From NCBI RefSeq assembly GCF_032116555.1, contig NZ_CP134949.1, positions 2,294,001-2,358,000 of the forward strand: a DNA stretch of 64,000 bases, read 5' to 3'. Below the pieces are notes generated by a model. That model did no database searches and was not told the DNA's origin. It was given only the letters and a program-made list of their open reading frames with translations. Shown piece after piece: positions 41,372 through 51,135 of this stretch. Source of the DNA: Halobaculum sp. XH14. GTDB taxonomy: Archaea; Halobacteriota; Halobacteria; Halobacteriales; Haloferacaceae. The translations under genes were made by a program, and so were the position numbers. The stretch's first letter is position 1. Each line of letters opens with the position of its first letter.

Positions 41372-42220
41372 CTACCGGTCGGGGCTCCAGGCCCGTCCGA
41401 GCCGCGTGGCGCGGACCCGGTCGGCGACCTCTCCCGGCAGGGAACTGCGCGCGACGGCCACGCAGAAGGCCGCCAGCAGCGCCCCTGCGACGACGTCGGT
41501 CGCCCAGTGGATGCCGAGATACATCGTCGCCACGACGATGCTTCCCGCGAGGACGGGCGCGAGCACCGCCCAGACCGGATACACTCGCCGCGTCTGGAAC
41601 GCGAACGCGGCCGCGGTGAGCGCCAGCGACGTGTGCAGCGACGGGAACACGTTCGTGTTCGTGTTCACTTCGCTCACGAGCGCCTGGTACTGCGGGTACG
41701 TCGAGTACAGCAGCGGCTCCACCTGGTCGACGAGCAGGTTGCGCGGGCCGTAGGCGACGAAGACGGTGTAACAGGCCAGCCCGATAACGTAGTTCAGGCC
41801 GTACGCGACCGCCAGCTCGCGCAGCTGGTTCGGGTCCGGGTGGAGCAGGTAGGCGAGAAGCGGGAACACCAGCACGAACACGTAGCCGTACACGTAGACG
41901 AACGAGAAGTACGCCGTCCCGAGCGGGGTGGCGAACGACTGGAGCCACGGGACGAACCCGCCCTCCAGCGCATAGATGGAGCCGGTGATGTTCACGCCGA
42001 CCACCCACGACAGCGCGGGCACCTGATCGCGCAGCAGTCCGTTCACCAGCAGCACGACGCCGAGCGCGACGAACGCCGGCCCGACCTCCCGCAACCGACG
42101 GCGACCGTCGCGTCGGAGGGGGCCGAGGCCCGTCCCGCGGGCGAGCAGGAAGACCCCGGCGAGGACGAGCGCGCTCACGACGGCGACCACGTGGACGAGG
42201 ACCGAGACGAGGACGCTCAT
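41372..42220 (-). CDS. PAP2-family phosphatase
   Basis: A 282-residue integral membrane protein with six or seven helices. The PAP2 active-site segments are visible: a Lys/Arg-rich approach then PSLHTSLALTAAAFAFQTRRV (phosphatase motif 2, with Ser and His) and YLGIHWATDVVAGALLA (motif 3, with His and Asp), about residues 190-250. Such enzymes dephosphorylate isoprenyl or phosphatidyl phosphates at the membrane; in archaea, isoprenoid phosphate recycling is likely. Its ATG overlaps the stop of the upstream solute-binding-protein gene by one base, so they are coupled, although a functional link is unclear. Confidence 0.88.
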   Translation of the reverse strand: MSVLVSVLVHVVAVVSALVLAGVFLLARGTGLGPLRRDGRRRLREVGPAFVALGVVLLVNGLLRDQVPALSWVVGVNITGSIYALEGGFVPWLQSFATPLGTAYFSFVYVYGYVFVLVFPLLAYLLHPDPNQLRELAVAYGLNYVIGLACYTVFVAYGPRNLLVDQVEPLLYSTYPQYQALVSEVNTNTNVFPSLHTSLALTAAAFAFQTRRVYPVWAVLAPVLAGSIVVATMYLGIHWATDVVAGALLAAFCVAVARSSLPGEVADRVRATRLGRAWSPDR

Positions 42221-44238
42221 CAGCTCCTGAGTCGACCCTCCTCGTCGTAGCGGTAGCCCGCCTCACGAAACGCCCGTCGTGCGGCCGTCTCGTCCAGTTG
42301 GCCGTCCTCCCCGTGGAACCCCGCCTTGCGGGTCTCCGCGTCCCAGCGGAGGTCGGGCGCCTCCCACTCGGTCCCGGCCAGCGGCGTCGCCGCCGGACGC
42401 GCGTACCCGCCGAGCTGTTCGGCCGCAACCGCGCCAGCGTCGAGCAGCCCCGCGACCGCCTGCCTGAAGTGCGGGTTCGTGAGCGGCGAGCGCCGCATGT
42501 TGAACCCCAGGTGGTAGAACGACCACGAGCGGGCCGAGACCAGCCTGAGCGCGTTCGAGCGCCCGATCCGTGGCACCGTCGCGGGATCGAGCTGTGAGAC
42601 GGTCGCGTCGACGTCGCCCGCGGCCGCGAGTTCGACCGCGGTGGAGTCGGAGGGCGCTCGCTGCACGAGCAGTTCGTCGAACGCCGGCTTCCCGTGGAAC
42701 CGCTCCGGAACGTCCGCGGGCGGCCGTTCCCTGGCCAGGAAGTGGTCGGAGAACCGCGTGAACAGCGCCGACTCGCCGCCGCTCGCGCGCTCGAACGAGA
42801 GCGGCCCGCTGCCGACCGGTTCGGGGTTCATCCAGACGAGCGCCTCGGTGACGCCGTCGGTGCCGAAGCCGGGCACGTCGACCTCCCCGGTCCGCTCGGT
42901 CCAGATGTGCTGGGGGAGCAGCGGGACCGTGAGCGCCCGCGCCGCCACGGTTCGGCTGGGGACGGTGAACCGGAGTTCGGCCGTCAGCGGACCCGTCGCG
43001 GTAACCGAGTCGACGAGCGAGGACCGGCCGCGGAACCGCGGCGCGGGAACCGGCGAGTCCAGCCCGCCCATCGAGGTGTCCGCGAGGAACGCGTACGTGA
43101 ACGCCACGTCGTCGGCGGTGATCGGTTCGCCGTCGTGCCAGGTCAGCCCCTCGCGGAGCCGAACCGTCGCCACCGTCGGGTCGATCTCGTCGGCGTCGGT
43201 CGTCCCCTCCCCGACGGGCGCTTCCGTCCTCGTGTCCGTGCCGGCAGCGGCCGCCGTCCCCGTCTCGGCCTCGTCGCCTCGATCCGTGCCGGCCCCGCCG
43301 GCCCGATCCGTGTCGTCGCTCACGCCGCCATCCCAGGTCCACTCGGACGCGAGCCACGGGCGTACGGCGCCGGCGTACTGGCGGGCGAGCGGGTCGTACA
43401 GCAGGCCGGTGAACGTGCCGGTGTCGCGGAACTCGGCGGCGACCGGGTTGCGGTTCTCCGTGATCCGACCGTCCGTCGTCGCCAGTCCGAGCCTCGTCGG
43501 CTCCGCTCCCGACCCGTCGGGAGTCGTGACCGGCGTCGCGGTCCCGCCCTGACCGCCCGGCCCGGCACCGTCGTCCCCGGCGGGGTCGGTCCCGTCGGTC
43601 GCCGTCCGGTCGAGCCCCAGCAGCCCCAGCGGCGTGTCGAAGCCGTCGGTCGCGCCGAGCCACCCCTCGTACTCGCCGAGGCGAACCGCCGAGAGTTCGT
43701 CGGGGAACGCGAGCGTCGAGAACGGGAGGATCTCGGCGATCGTGCGCTGGAGCTCCATCACCGCGTCGCGCCGTCGCTGGCCGGACGTCATCCGCTGTCT
43801 GTCGAGCAGTTCATCGAGCGCGAGGTCGGTACAGCCGAAGGGGTTTTGCCACCCCGGCTCGCTCGTGAACTTCGAGTGGATCATCGGGTAGAGCTCGTCG
43901 GGGTCGATGAGCGTCGAGGCGGGATAGCGCCCGACGTAGAGGTCGAACTCGTTGTTGATGAGCACCTGCCGGTGGAGTTCCTCGACGGCGACCGGCGTCA
44001 CGCGAGCGCCGACGCCGACGGTCCGGAGGTTCTCGGCGAGCGTCCGGGCGATCTGGATCCCGACCGGATCGGCGTCCGCGGGCGCTGCTTTGATGTCGAC
44101 CGCGACCCGGTCGCTAGAATCCCGGCCGGCGACGCTGCGGATCCGGTCGAGACAGCCGCCCGTCGCCGCGGTTCCGGCGGTCGCCGCGAGCGCGGCGAGC
44201 GTCCGACGGCGCGTCGCGACTGGGAGGGCAGGTGTCAT
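42220..44238 (-). CDS. Family-5 solute-binding lipoprotein, apparently circularly permuted
   Basis: A 672-residue exported protein starting at the ATG at 44236-44238, with an RR-containing signal and lipobox-like Cys (ATGGC, Cys29). The family-5 (dipeptide/oligopeptide) landmarks are all present but in the wrong order. Residues ~45-195 (GIQIARTLAENLRTVGVGAR ... NNEFDLYVGRYP) correspond to the part that is normally C-terminal. After a Gly/Asp/Thr-rich linker (~212-245) come the normally N-terminal elements: TGLLYDPLARQY...PWLASEW (~278-300), LREGLTWHDGEPITADDVAF (~370) and, near the end, FRQAVAGLLD and REAGYRYDEEG. No permease genes adjoin. Solute unknown. Confidence 0.82.
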   Translation of the reverse strand: MTPALPVATRRRTLAALAATAGTAATGGCLDRIRSVAGRDSSDRVAVDIKAAPADADPVGIQIARTLAENLRTVGVGARVTPVAVEELHRQVLINNEFDLYVGRYPASTLIDPDELYPMIHSKFTSEPGWQNPFGCTDLALDELLDRQRMTSGQRRRDAVMELQRTIAEILPFSTLAFPDELSAVRLGEYEGWLGATDGFDTPLGLLGLDRTATDGTDPAGDDGAGPGGQGGTATPVTTPDGSGAEPTRLGLATTDGRITENRNPVAAEFRDTGTFTGLLYDPLARQYAGAVRPWLASEWTWDGGVSDDTDRAGGAGTDRGDEAETGTAAAAGTDTRTEAPVGEGTTDADEIDPTVATVRLREGLTWHDGEPITADDVAFTYAFLADTSMGGLDSPVPAPRFRGRSSLVDSVTATGPLTAELRFTVPSRTVAARALTVPLLPQHIWTERTGEVDVPGFGTDGVTEALVWMNPEPVGSGPLSFERASGGESALFTRFSDHFLARERPPADVPERFHGKPAFDELLVQRAPSDSTAVELAAAGDVDATVSQLDPATVPRIGRSNALRLVSARSWSFYHLGFNMRRSPLTNPHFRQAVAGLLDAGAVAAEQLGGYARPAATPLAGTEWEAPDLRWDAETRKAGFHGEDGQLDETAARRAFREAGYRYDEEGRLRS

Positions 44239-44456
44239 CGGCTCCCCACACACTACGCCGCAGAGCCGTTTAATCGTTCCGCGACCCGGCGATACCGGCC
44301 CGATGTCGACACGATCGTGACGGCTTCGTGACCGGCCGTCGAGCCGTCGTCGGGGCCGGTTTCGGCGGTTCCGACGCGTCTGCCCGGAATCGGGGGAGCC
44401 GTCGATCGTCCGAGCAGGCACAAGCGTTTTTCCCGCGGTTGGCGATTGATGAACAC

Positions 44457-45851
44457 GTGAACAGCGGGACCCCGCGGCGGGTGACACTGGCGGCGCTCAC
44501 CGTGCTGGCCGCGGCCGTGCTCGTCGGCGGCTACGCGACGGCCCAGTTGACCGGCGAGGGCGTCAGGGGCGACCCCGCCGTCGAGCGGGCGTTCCGCTCG
44601 GGCGACGCCGGCCAGGTGGTCGGGGAGCGGGACGCGATCACCGTCGTCGCCACGGACTCGACGGCGTTCGTGAGCGACGAGGGGTCGGGGCCCAGGCGAC
44701 TCGCGGAACTCGTCGCGTTCGCCCCCGACGGCAGCGTCTACTACTACGACGACGACCACACGCGCTACTGGGACGTCGACCCGTTCGAGGGGACGAACGC
44801 CACCGTCGAGTACGTGTACGCCGACCACCTCGACGCCGACGAGTGTGGCGCGGAGACGGTGTGTACCCGGAACGGCGTGGAGCGGGTGAACCTCACCACC
44901 GGCGAGGTGACCGACGTGTACAGCCGCATCACGCCGGGCAAGCATTCGACGCGCTGGCACGACGTCGACCGCGTCGACGACGAGCGCCTGCTGGTCGCCG
45001 ACATCTTCCGCGACCGCGTCTACGTCGTCAACACGACGACGGGGCTCGTCGAGTGGGAGTGGGACGCACAGAGCGAGTTCGACCCCGAGAGCGGCGGCCC
45101 GTACCCCGACGACTGGACCCACCTCAACGACGTCGAACTCGTCGAGATCGACGGCAGGGAGGCGGCCATGGTGAGCCTGCGGAACCACGACCAGGTCGTC
45201 TTCGTCGGCTTCGAGCGCGGCCTGCTGGACGAGTGGACGCTCGGGAGCGACGACGACCACGACGTCCTGTACGAGCAGCACAACCCCGACTTCATCCCCG
45301 CCGAGCGGGGCGGCCCCGCGGTCCTGGTCGCCGACTCCGAGCACGGGCGGGTCGTCGAGTACCAGCGCGTCGACGGCGAGTGGGAGCGGTCGTGGGTGTG
45401 GGCCGACCAGCGACTCACGTGGCCCCGCGACGCCGACAGGCTGCCGAACGGCCACACGCTCGTCACCGACTCGAACGGCGACCGCGTCCTCGAGGTGGAC
45501 CGGTCGGGCGAGGTCGTCTGGAGCGCGGACGTCGGCTTCCCGTACGAGTCCGAACGGCTCGGGACGGGCGACGAGAGCGCGGGCGGGGAAAGCGCCGCGT
45601 CGCTGGGGCTCGCTTCCCAGGAACCGCCCGCCGCACGCGGCGAGGGCGACGCCGTCTCCCGGGTCGCTGCGGCGGCACCACCCTCACTCGTGAACGCCGT
45701 CGCGTACGTGCTGCCGCCGTGGATGGGGGTTCCCAAGGTGCTCGCCGCCCTCGTTCTGCTCGTCGTCGCCCCCTGGTGGCTGCTCGTGGAATACCGCCGG
45801 AGTGCGTACGAACTGTCCGTCCGCTCGCCGCTCACGGTGCGGCGGCGATGA
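44457..45851 (+). CDS. Arylsulfotransferase-like (ASST) membrane-anchored protein
   Basis: A 464-residue protein from the GTG at 44457. A hydrophobic N-terminal helix (~9-28) and a C-terminal helix (~427-450) anchor an extracellular domain built of repeated beta-propeller blades: HSTRWHDVDRVDDERLLVAD, DWTHLNDVELVEIDGREAAM, LYEQHNPDFIP and SWVWADQRLTWPRDADRLPN (in parts). The His residues in HSTRWHDV and HLNDVE match the catalytic-type histidines of arylsulfotransferases. Enzymatic activity is uncertain as many haloarchaeal members are only called ASST-family. It overlaps the next gene by 4 bp (ATGA). Confidence 0.82.
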   Translation: MNSGTPRRVTLAALTVLAAAVLVGGYATAQLTGEGVRGDPAVERAFRSGDAGQVVGERDAITVVATDSTAFVSDEGSGPRRLAELVAFAPDGSVYYYDDDHTRYWDVDPFEGTNATVEYVYADHLDADECGAETVCTRNGVERVNLTTGEVTDVYSRITPGKHSTRWHDVDRVDDERLLVADIFRDRVYVVNTTTGLVEWEWDAQSEFDPESGGPYPDDWTHLNDVELVEIDGREAAMVSLRNHDQVVFVGFERGLLDEWTLGSDDDHDVLYEQHNPDFIPAERGGPAVLVADSEHGRVVEYQRVDGEWERSWVWADQRLTWPRDADRLPNGHTLVTDSNGDRVLEVDRSGEVVWSADVGFPYESERLGTGDESAGGESAASLGLASQEPPAARGEGDAVSRVAAAAPPSLVNAVAYVLPPWMGVPKVLAALVLLVVAPWWLLVEYRRSAYELSVRSPLTVRRR

Positions 45852-47527
45852 GCGGGGAGTCGTCGGTCACGTCGGATCGCCCCGCCGGCGAGGAGGACGA
45901 CGACGGCGACGAGGGGTGGACCGGCACGGTGGCGCGAGCGTTCGCGGGCGTCCGTCGGCGGCCGGGGCTGCCCGTCACCCGCGCGGACCTGCCGTGGCTG
46001 GGCGGGCTGCTCGCCGTGGGACTGGCCGTCGTCGCCGCGTACCTGCTGACGAACCCCTATCCCGCCTACGGTGCCGGGCTGTACACCGTCATCGCGGACG
46101 CCATCCGGGCGGCCGGCTACGGGCTCCCCCGGGGTATCGAGGGGTACACGACCGAGCCGGTTCCCGTCGCGTACCCGCCGCTCGCGCTCTACGGCCTGGC
46201 GGTCCTCCGTGATCTGGGCGTCGGCACGTTCGCGGCGGCGCGATACGTCCCGCCGCTCGTCACCGTCGCCGCGCTCGTTCCAGTGTATCTACTCGGGCGT
46301 GACCTGCTGGGCCGTGGTCCGATCGGGACGGAACCGTCCGTGGGCGGACGGGTCGAGGGCCGGTTCGTCGGTCGCGCCGCCGGGGCCGCGTCCGCGCTCC
46401 TCGTCGGCCTGAACCCGCAAGTGCTGGAGTGGCACGTCTCGGCGGGCGGGCTGGTCCGGGCTCCCGCGTTCCTGTTCGCGCTCTCGAGCGCCTACGCCGG
46501 GCTCCGACTGTTCCGGGACCGGGACGCTGCGTGGCTCCCCGTGGCGCTGGGGACGTTCACCCTGACCGTCCTGACCCACCCGACGTACACGCTGTTCGTC
46601 GTCCTGACGGACCTGCTGTTCTGGGTCGGCTACGACCGGTCCGGCCCCGGCCTGCTTCGCGGTGCCGCCGTCGGCGTCGGCGGAGCCGTGCTGTCCGCGC
46701 CGTGGTGGCTCACCGTCGTCTCCCGGCACGGACCGGGCGTGTTCGCCGCCGCGGCGGGGACCCACGGCGGCGTCGGCGGCGGCCTGGCTGACGCCGCGAT
46801 CGGCTGGTCGCTGGTGCCGCTCGTCGCGGCCGGACTGCTCGCCATCACCGGGTGGCGCGTGCTGCCGGCGTGGGTCCTGCTCGCGTGGGTCGCGTTCGAC
46901 CAGCCCCGGTTCGTCTACGCCGTCGGCGCGTTCGCGCTCGTCGGCGTCGCGACGGAGTGCGCCGGACGGTTCCCGACGGCCCGGCCGCGGAACGGGGACC
47001 GGTTGCGACGGGTCGCGGTCGCCGTCCTCGTCTGCGTGGCGGCCGTCGGCGTCGGCAACCTCGCCTACTCGTTCGCCGGGGCGACCGACCCGACGACCCC
47101 CTCGTTCGTCGACGACGACGACGTCGCGGCGATGGAGTGGATCGCCGCCGAGACCGAGCCGGACGCGACGTTCGTCGTGCTCGGGGACGCCGCCGAGTGG
47201 TTCCCGGCCGTCGCCGAGCGGACCATCCTCGTCGCGCCCTGGGGTGCGGAGTGGCGGACGCCCGAGACGTACGACCGACAGCTGGGGGCGTTCGAGAACG
47301 CGTCGGTCTGCCGGAGCGTCGGCTGTCTCGACGCGGAACTCGCCACGACAGCTCCCACCCCCGCCCCCGACTACCTCTACGTCCCGCGCGGCGGCTACAC
47401 GGTTCGGGGGGACCGGCACGTCCAGTTCGGAACGCTGGAGCGGTCGCTCGAACTCGCCGGGGGCTACGAGCGGGTGTACGCGAACGAGGGCGTCGTCGTC
47501 TACCGGGTGGACGACGGGACGAACTGA
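45848..47527 (+). CDS. GT-C-like polytopic membrane protein
   Basis: A 559-residue protein with about ten hydrophobic helices between residues ~50 and ~410, then a soluble domain (~415-559, EWIAAETEPDATFVVLGDAAEWFP and so on). The pattern of a first helix, a loop with EPVPVAYPPLALYGLAVLRD, and then helix repeats resembles dolichyl-phosphate-sugar glycosyltransferases and other GT-C enzymes. No catalytic Asp pair could be pinned down. It is translationally coupled to the arylsulfotransferase-like gene, suggesting modification of a surface polymer or lipid-linked sugar. Assignment is tentative. Confidence 0.7.
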   Translation: MSGESSVTSDRPAGEEDDDGDEGWTGTVARAFAGVRRRPGLPVTRADLPWLGGLLAVGLAVVAAYLLTNPYPAYGAGLYTVIADAIRAAGYGLPRGIEGYTTEPVPVAYPPLALYGLAVLRDLGVGTFAAARYVPPLVTVAALVPVYLLGRDLLGRGPIGTEPSVGGRVEGRFVGRAAGAASALLVGLNPQVLEWHVSAGGLVRAPAFLFALSSAYAGLRLFRDRDAAWLPVALGTFTLTVLTHPTYTLFVVLTDLLFWVGYDRSGPGLLRGAAVGVGGAVLSAPWWLTVVSRHGPGVFAAAAGTHGGVGGGLADAAIGWSLVPLVAAGLLAITGWRVLPAWVLLAWVAFDQPRFVYAVGAFALVGVATECAGRFPTARPRNGDRLRRVAVAVLVCVAAVGVGNLAYSFAGATDPTTPSFVDDDDVAAMEWIAAETEPDATFVVLGDAAEWFPAVAERTILVAPWGAEWRTPETYDRQLGAFENASVCRSVGCLDAELATTAPTPAPDYLYVPRGGYTVRGDRHVQFGTLERSLELAGGYERVYANEGVVVYRVDDGTN

Positions 47528-47656
47528 CTTCGGGTGCAGTCCGCCGTGCGAGGAGTGAGACGACCCATAGTTCCGGGGGAACGCCCGTAAGCACTACTTA
47601 CTCGGTGAAATCGCCACGAACGGTTAACGGCCTGGCTCCCGTACGGTCACAGAGTA

Positions 47657-49336
47657 ATGGCGAGCACGTCGCCGGAAACCTGGTTCAAGAACGCGGTCGT
47701 GTACGCCGTGGACGTCGAGACGTTCAACGATTCGAACGGCGACGGCGTCGGCGACTTCCCGGGACTGATGGAGAAGCTGGACTACCTCGACCGGCTGGGC
47801 GTCTCCGCGCTCTGGCTCCTCCCGTTCTACCCGACGCCGAACCGCGACAACGGCTACGACGTGGCGGACTACTACGGCGTCGACTCCCGGCTCGGCACGC
47901 TCGGCGACTTCGTGGAGTTCATGGACGAGGCCGAGGCCCACGGCATCCGCGTCCTCGTGGACCTCGTGGTGAACCACACGTCCGACCAGCATCCGTGGTT
48001 CCAGGCCGCCCGGCGCGACCCCGACTCGAAGTACCGCGACTACTACGTCTGGATCGAGGAGCGCCCGCCGCCGGACCCCGAGCGCGGGACGGTGTTCCCC
48101 GGCGAGGTCGAGGACGAGCGGGTGTGGACGTACGACGAGGAGGCCGGGGCGTACTACTACCACCGGTTCTACCCGTTCCAGCCCGACCTGAACCTCGCGA
48201 ACCCGGAGGTTCGCGCCGAGATCTACCGCATCATGAAGTTCTGGCTCGAACTCGGCGTGTCGGGGTTCCGCGTCGACGCCGCGACGCTGATGATCCAGCC
48301 CAAACACCCCGACGCCGAGCAGCTCGACGACCCCCACGAGGTGCTCCGGAGCCTCAAGCGCCACGCAGTCGCGCGCCGGAGCGACGCGGTCCTGCTCGCG
48401 GAGGCCGACGACGCGCCGGGGGAGCTGGCGTCGTACTTCGGGGACGGCGCGGAGATGGACCTGCTGATGAACTTCGTGCTCAACGCCCACCTGGTCGCCG
48501 CGCTCGCGACCGAGCGGGCGGCGCCACTTGCCGAGGGGCTCGAACGCCTCCCCCCGGCCGACGTTGGCCAGTGGATGAACTTCCTGCGCAACTACGACGA
48601 ACTCAACATCGGCCGGCTGCCGACGGACCTCCGTGAGACCGTGTTCGACAGGTTCGCGCCCGAGGAGGACATGCGGATCTACGGTCGGGGCATCCGCCGC
48701 CGGCTCGCGCCGATGCTCGAGGGCGACGAGCGCCGGATCAAGCTCGCGTTCAGCCTGCTGTTCTCGATGCCGGGGACGCCGATGCTGCTGTACGGCGACG
48801 AGATCGGGATGGGGGAGGACCTCTCGCTGCCCGGCCGGACGTCGGTCCGGACGCCGATGCAGTGGACCGACGAGGAGAACGGCGGCTTCTCGACGGCCGA
48901 CCCGGACGACCTGGTGCTCCCGGCCGTCTCCGGCGGGGAGTTCGGCTACGAGTCCGTGAACGTCGCCGCCCAGCGCGCGGAGGCCGAGTCGCTGCTCAAC
49001 TGGATGGAGCGGCTCATCGCGACGCGCCGGGAGAGCACCGAGATCGGCGAGGGGGAGTTCAGCGTGCTCGAGGCCGACGACCCGTGCGCGTTCGCCCACC
49101 GGTACGACTACGACGGGAACTCGGTCGTCTGCGTCCACAACCTCGCCGACGAGACGTGTTCCCTGGAGTTCGATCTGGAACTCCGCGAGGGGGACGCGCT
49201 CTACCCCCTGCTCGGCACCGCGGACCACGCTCGCCACGACGACGGGAGCTGTGCGGTCACGCTCGAGGAGTACGGCTACATCTGGCTCAGACTCCACCGG
49301 ACCGGCGCCGGCTCGGGCGGTCACTCGAGCGCGTAG
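47657..49336 (+). CDS. GH13 alpha-amylase-type protein, trehalose synthase-like
   Basis: A 559-residue cytoplasmic GH13 protein. Conserved region 1 VDLVVNHTSDQHPW, region 2 GFRVDAATLM with the nucleophile Asp, region 3 LLAEADDAP with the acid/base Glu and the C-terminal domain are present, and the start WFKNAVVYAVDVETFNDSNG resembles trehalose synthase (TreS). At region 4 the usual NHD is NYD (FLRNYDELNIG), replacing the transition-state His with Tyr. TreS interconverts maltose and trehalose; a different or weak activity here is possible. It converges with the alpha-glucosidase gene with a 16-bp overlap. Confidence 0.83.
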   Translation: MASTSPETWFKNAVVYAVDVETFNDSNGDGVGDFPGLMEKLDYLDRLGVSALWLLPFYPTPNRDNGYDVADYYGVDSRLGTLGDFVEFMDEAEAHGIRVLVDLVVNHTSDQHPWFQAARRDPDSKYRDYYVWIEERPPPDPERGTVFPGEVEDERVWTYDEEAGAYYYHRFYPFQPDLNLANPEVRAEIYRIMKFWLELGVSGFRVDAATLMIQPKHPDAEQLDDPHEVLRSLKRHAVARRSDAVLLAEADDAPGELASYFGDGAEMDLLMNFVLNAHLVAALATERAAPLAEGLERLPPADVGQWMNFLRNYDELNIGRLPTDLRETVFDRFAPEEDMRIYGRGIRRRLAPMLEGDERRIKLAFSLLFSMPGTPMLLYGDEIGMGEDLSLPGRTSVRTPMQWTDEENGGFSTADPDDLVLPAVSGGEFGYESVNVAAQRAEAESLLNWMERLIATRRESTEIGEGEFSVLEADDPCAFAHRYDYDGNSVVCVHNLADETCSLEFDLELREGDALYPLLGTADHARHDDGSCAVTLEEYGYIWLRLHRTGAGSGGHSSA

Positions 49337-51066
49337 ACCCTCGCCTCGTAGGGTCGGAGGTCGAACCGATCCGGCCGCGTGGGACCCTCGACCTCGTAGT
49401 TCGCCAGCAGGAGGTCGGCGGCGTCGTACTCGATGCCGTCCGGGAGTTCGAACGCGGGCTCGCCGTCAGTGAAGTTCAGGACGACGAGCGCTCGCTCCTC
49501 GCCGAGCGTCCGCAGGTAGGCGTACAGTTCAGGGTCATCGGGGAGCAGCAGGTCGTAGTCGCCGTAGACGAGCACGTCGTTGTCGTGCCGCAGGTCGATG
49601 ACGCGCCGGTAGTAGTGCCAGAGCGAGTCGGGGTCGGCGCGGGCCTCGGCGACGTTCACCTCCGGGTAGTTGGGGTTGACCGCGAGCCACGGCTCGCCGG
49701 TCGTGAAGCCGGCGTTGTCCGCCGGCGACCACTGCATCGGCGTCCGGGCGTTGTCCCGGCTCCCGTACCGGACCGCCTCGCCGATGTCCGCGAAGTTCTC
49801 CACGTCGTCGCGTTCGAGCATCCGCTCGACGTACCGCAGCGTCTCCACGTCGATGAACTTCCCGACGCTCTCGAACGGGACGTTCGTCATGCCGATCTCC
49901 TCGCCCTGGTAGACGAACGGCGTCCCGCGGAGCGTGTGGAGGAACGTGGCGAGCATCGTCGCGGACCGGACCCGGTAGTCCTCGTCGCCAAAGCGGGAGA
50001 CCATCCGCGGCTGGTCGTGGTTGTTGAGATACAGCGCGTTCCAGCCGTCCTCGGCCAACCCCCGCTGCCAGCGGGTGAACGTCTCCTTCAGCTCCGCGAG
50101 GTCCCAGTCCCGGAAGTCCCAGTCGCCGCCCTCGCCGGCGTCGAGCCGCATGTGCTCGAAGTGAAACACCATGTCGAGCGGGCCGTCGCGCCCGACGTAC
50201 TCGCGTGCGTCCTCGACGGCGATGCCGGGCATCTCGCCCACGGTGACGACGTCGTACTCGGAGAGCACTTCCTCGTGCATCTCGCCGAGGTACTCGTGGA
50301 TGTGTGGCCCGTTGATGAAGTGCTCGCTGCCGGTGACGACCGCGCCCTCGTGACCGTCCGGGAGGCCGTCGGCCTTCGAGAGGAAGTTGATCACGTCCAT
50401 CCGGAAGCCGTCGACGTCGCGGTCGAGCCACCAGCGCATCAAGTCGTAGACGTCCCCGCGGACGGCCGGGTTCCTCCAGTTCAGGTCGGGCTGTTTCCCG
50501 TCGAACAGGTGGAGGTAGTACTCCCCGCGCACCTCGTCGTACGTCCAGGCCGGGCCGCCGAACAGCGACTCCCAGTTGTTCGGCATCGCGGCCGGGTCGT
50601 CGGGGTCGACCCCGTTCCCCAGGGAGGCCCGGTCGCCCTCGCGCCAGACGTAGTAGTCGGTGTACGGGTCGACCTCCCGGCGCGACTTCTCGAACCACTC
50701 GTGCTCGTCGGACGTGTGGTTCACCACGAGGTCCATGATGAGCCGGATGTCGCGGTCGTGGAGGTCGTCCCGGAGTCCCTCCCAGTCGCCCATCGTGCCG
50801 TATTCCGGAAGGATCGAGCGGTAGTCGCGGATGTCGTAGCCGAAGTCCGCGAGCGGAGAGTCGTAGACGGGCGTCAGCCAGACCAGGTCGACCCCGAGGT
50901 CGTCGAGGTACTCGACCTTCTCGCGGATGCCGGGGAGGTCGCCGACGCCGTTGCCGGTCGAGTCGAAGAAGCTCCGGGGGTAGATCTCGTAGGCGACGGC
51001 CTCCTTCCACCACGCTCGGTCCGGTTCCGCGACGCTCGCGGCGGCCTGGGACGATGAGGGGTCCAT
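49321..51066 (-). CDS. GH13 alpha-glucosidase (oligo-1,6-glucosidase type)
   Basis: A 581-residue GH13 enzyme starting at the ATG at 51064-51066. Region 1 MDLVVNHTSDEH, region 2 GFRMDVINFLSK with the nucleophile Asp, region 3 TVGEMPG with the acid/base Glu and region 4 LYLNNHDQPRMVSRFG with Asp are all intact, and YQGEEIGMTNVPFES matches oligo-1,6-glucosidases and trehalose-6-phosphate hydrolases. It probably cleaves alpha-glucosides from starch- or isomaltose-like oligosaccharides in the cytoplasm. It is in an opposite orientation to the TreS-like gene; the two may work on the same sugars. Confidence 0.92.
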   Translation of the reverse strand: MDPSSSQAAASVAEPDRAWWKEAVAYEIYPRSFFDSTGNGVGDLPGIREKVEYLDDLGVDLVWLTPVYDSPLADFGYDIRDYRSILPEYGTMGDWEGLRDDLHDRDIRLIMDLVVNHTSDEHEWFEKSRREVDPYTDYYVWREGDRASLGNGVDPDDPAAMPNNWESLFGGPAWTYDEVRGEYYLHLFDGKQPDLNWRNPAVRGDVYDLMRWWLDRDVDGFRMDVINFLSKADGLPDGHEGAVVTGSEHFINGPHIHEYLGEMHEEVLSEYDVVTVGEMPGIAVEDAREYVGRDGPLDMVFHFEHMRLDAGEGGDWDFRDWDLAELKETFTRWQRGLAEDGWNALYLNNHDQPRMVSRFGDEDYRVRSATMLATFLHTLRGTPFVYQGEEIGMTNVPFESVGKFIDVETLRYVERMLERDDVENFADIGEAVRYGSRDNARTPMQWSPADNAGFTTGEPWLAVNPNYPEVNVAEARADPDSLWHYYRRVIDLRHDNDVLVYGDYDLLLPDDPELYAYLRTLGEERALVVLNFTDGEPAFELPDGIEYDAADLLLANYEVEGPTRPDRFDLRPYEARVYALE

Positions 51067-51135
51067 TCGGTCCTCCCTAGGCCGTCGACGTAGGAAAGGG
51101 TTGAGTCGGTGGGGCCGTGTCGGGCCGACCCGGGT

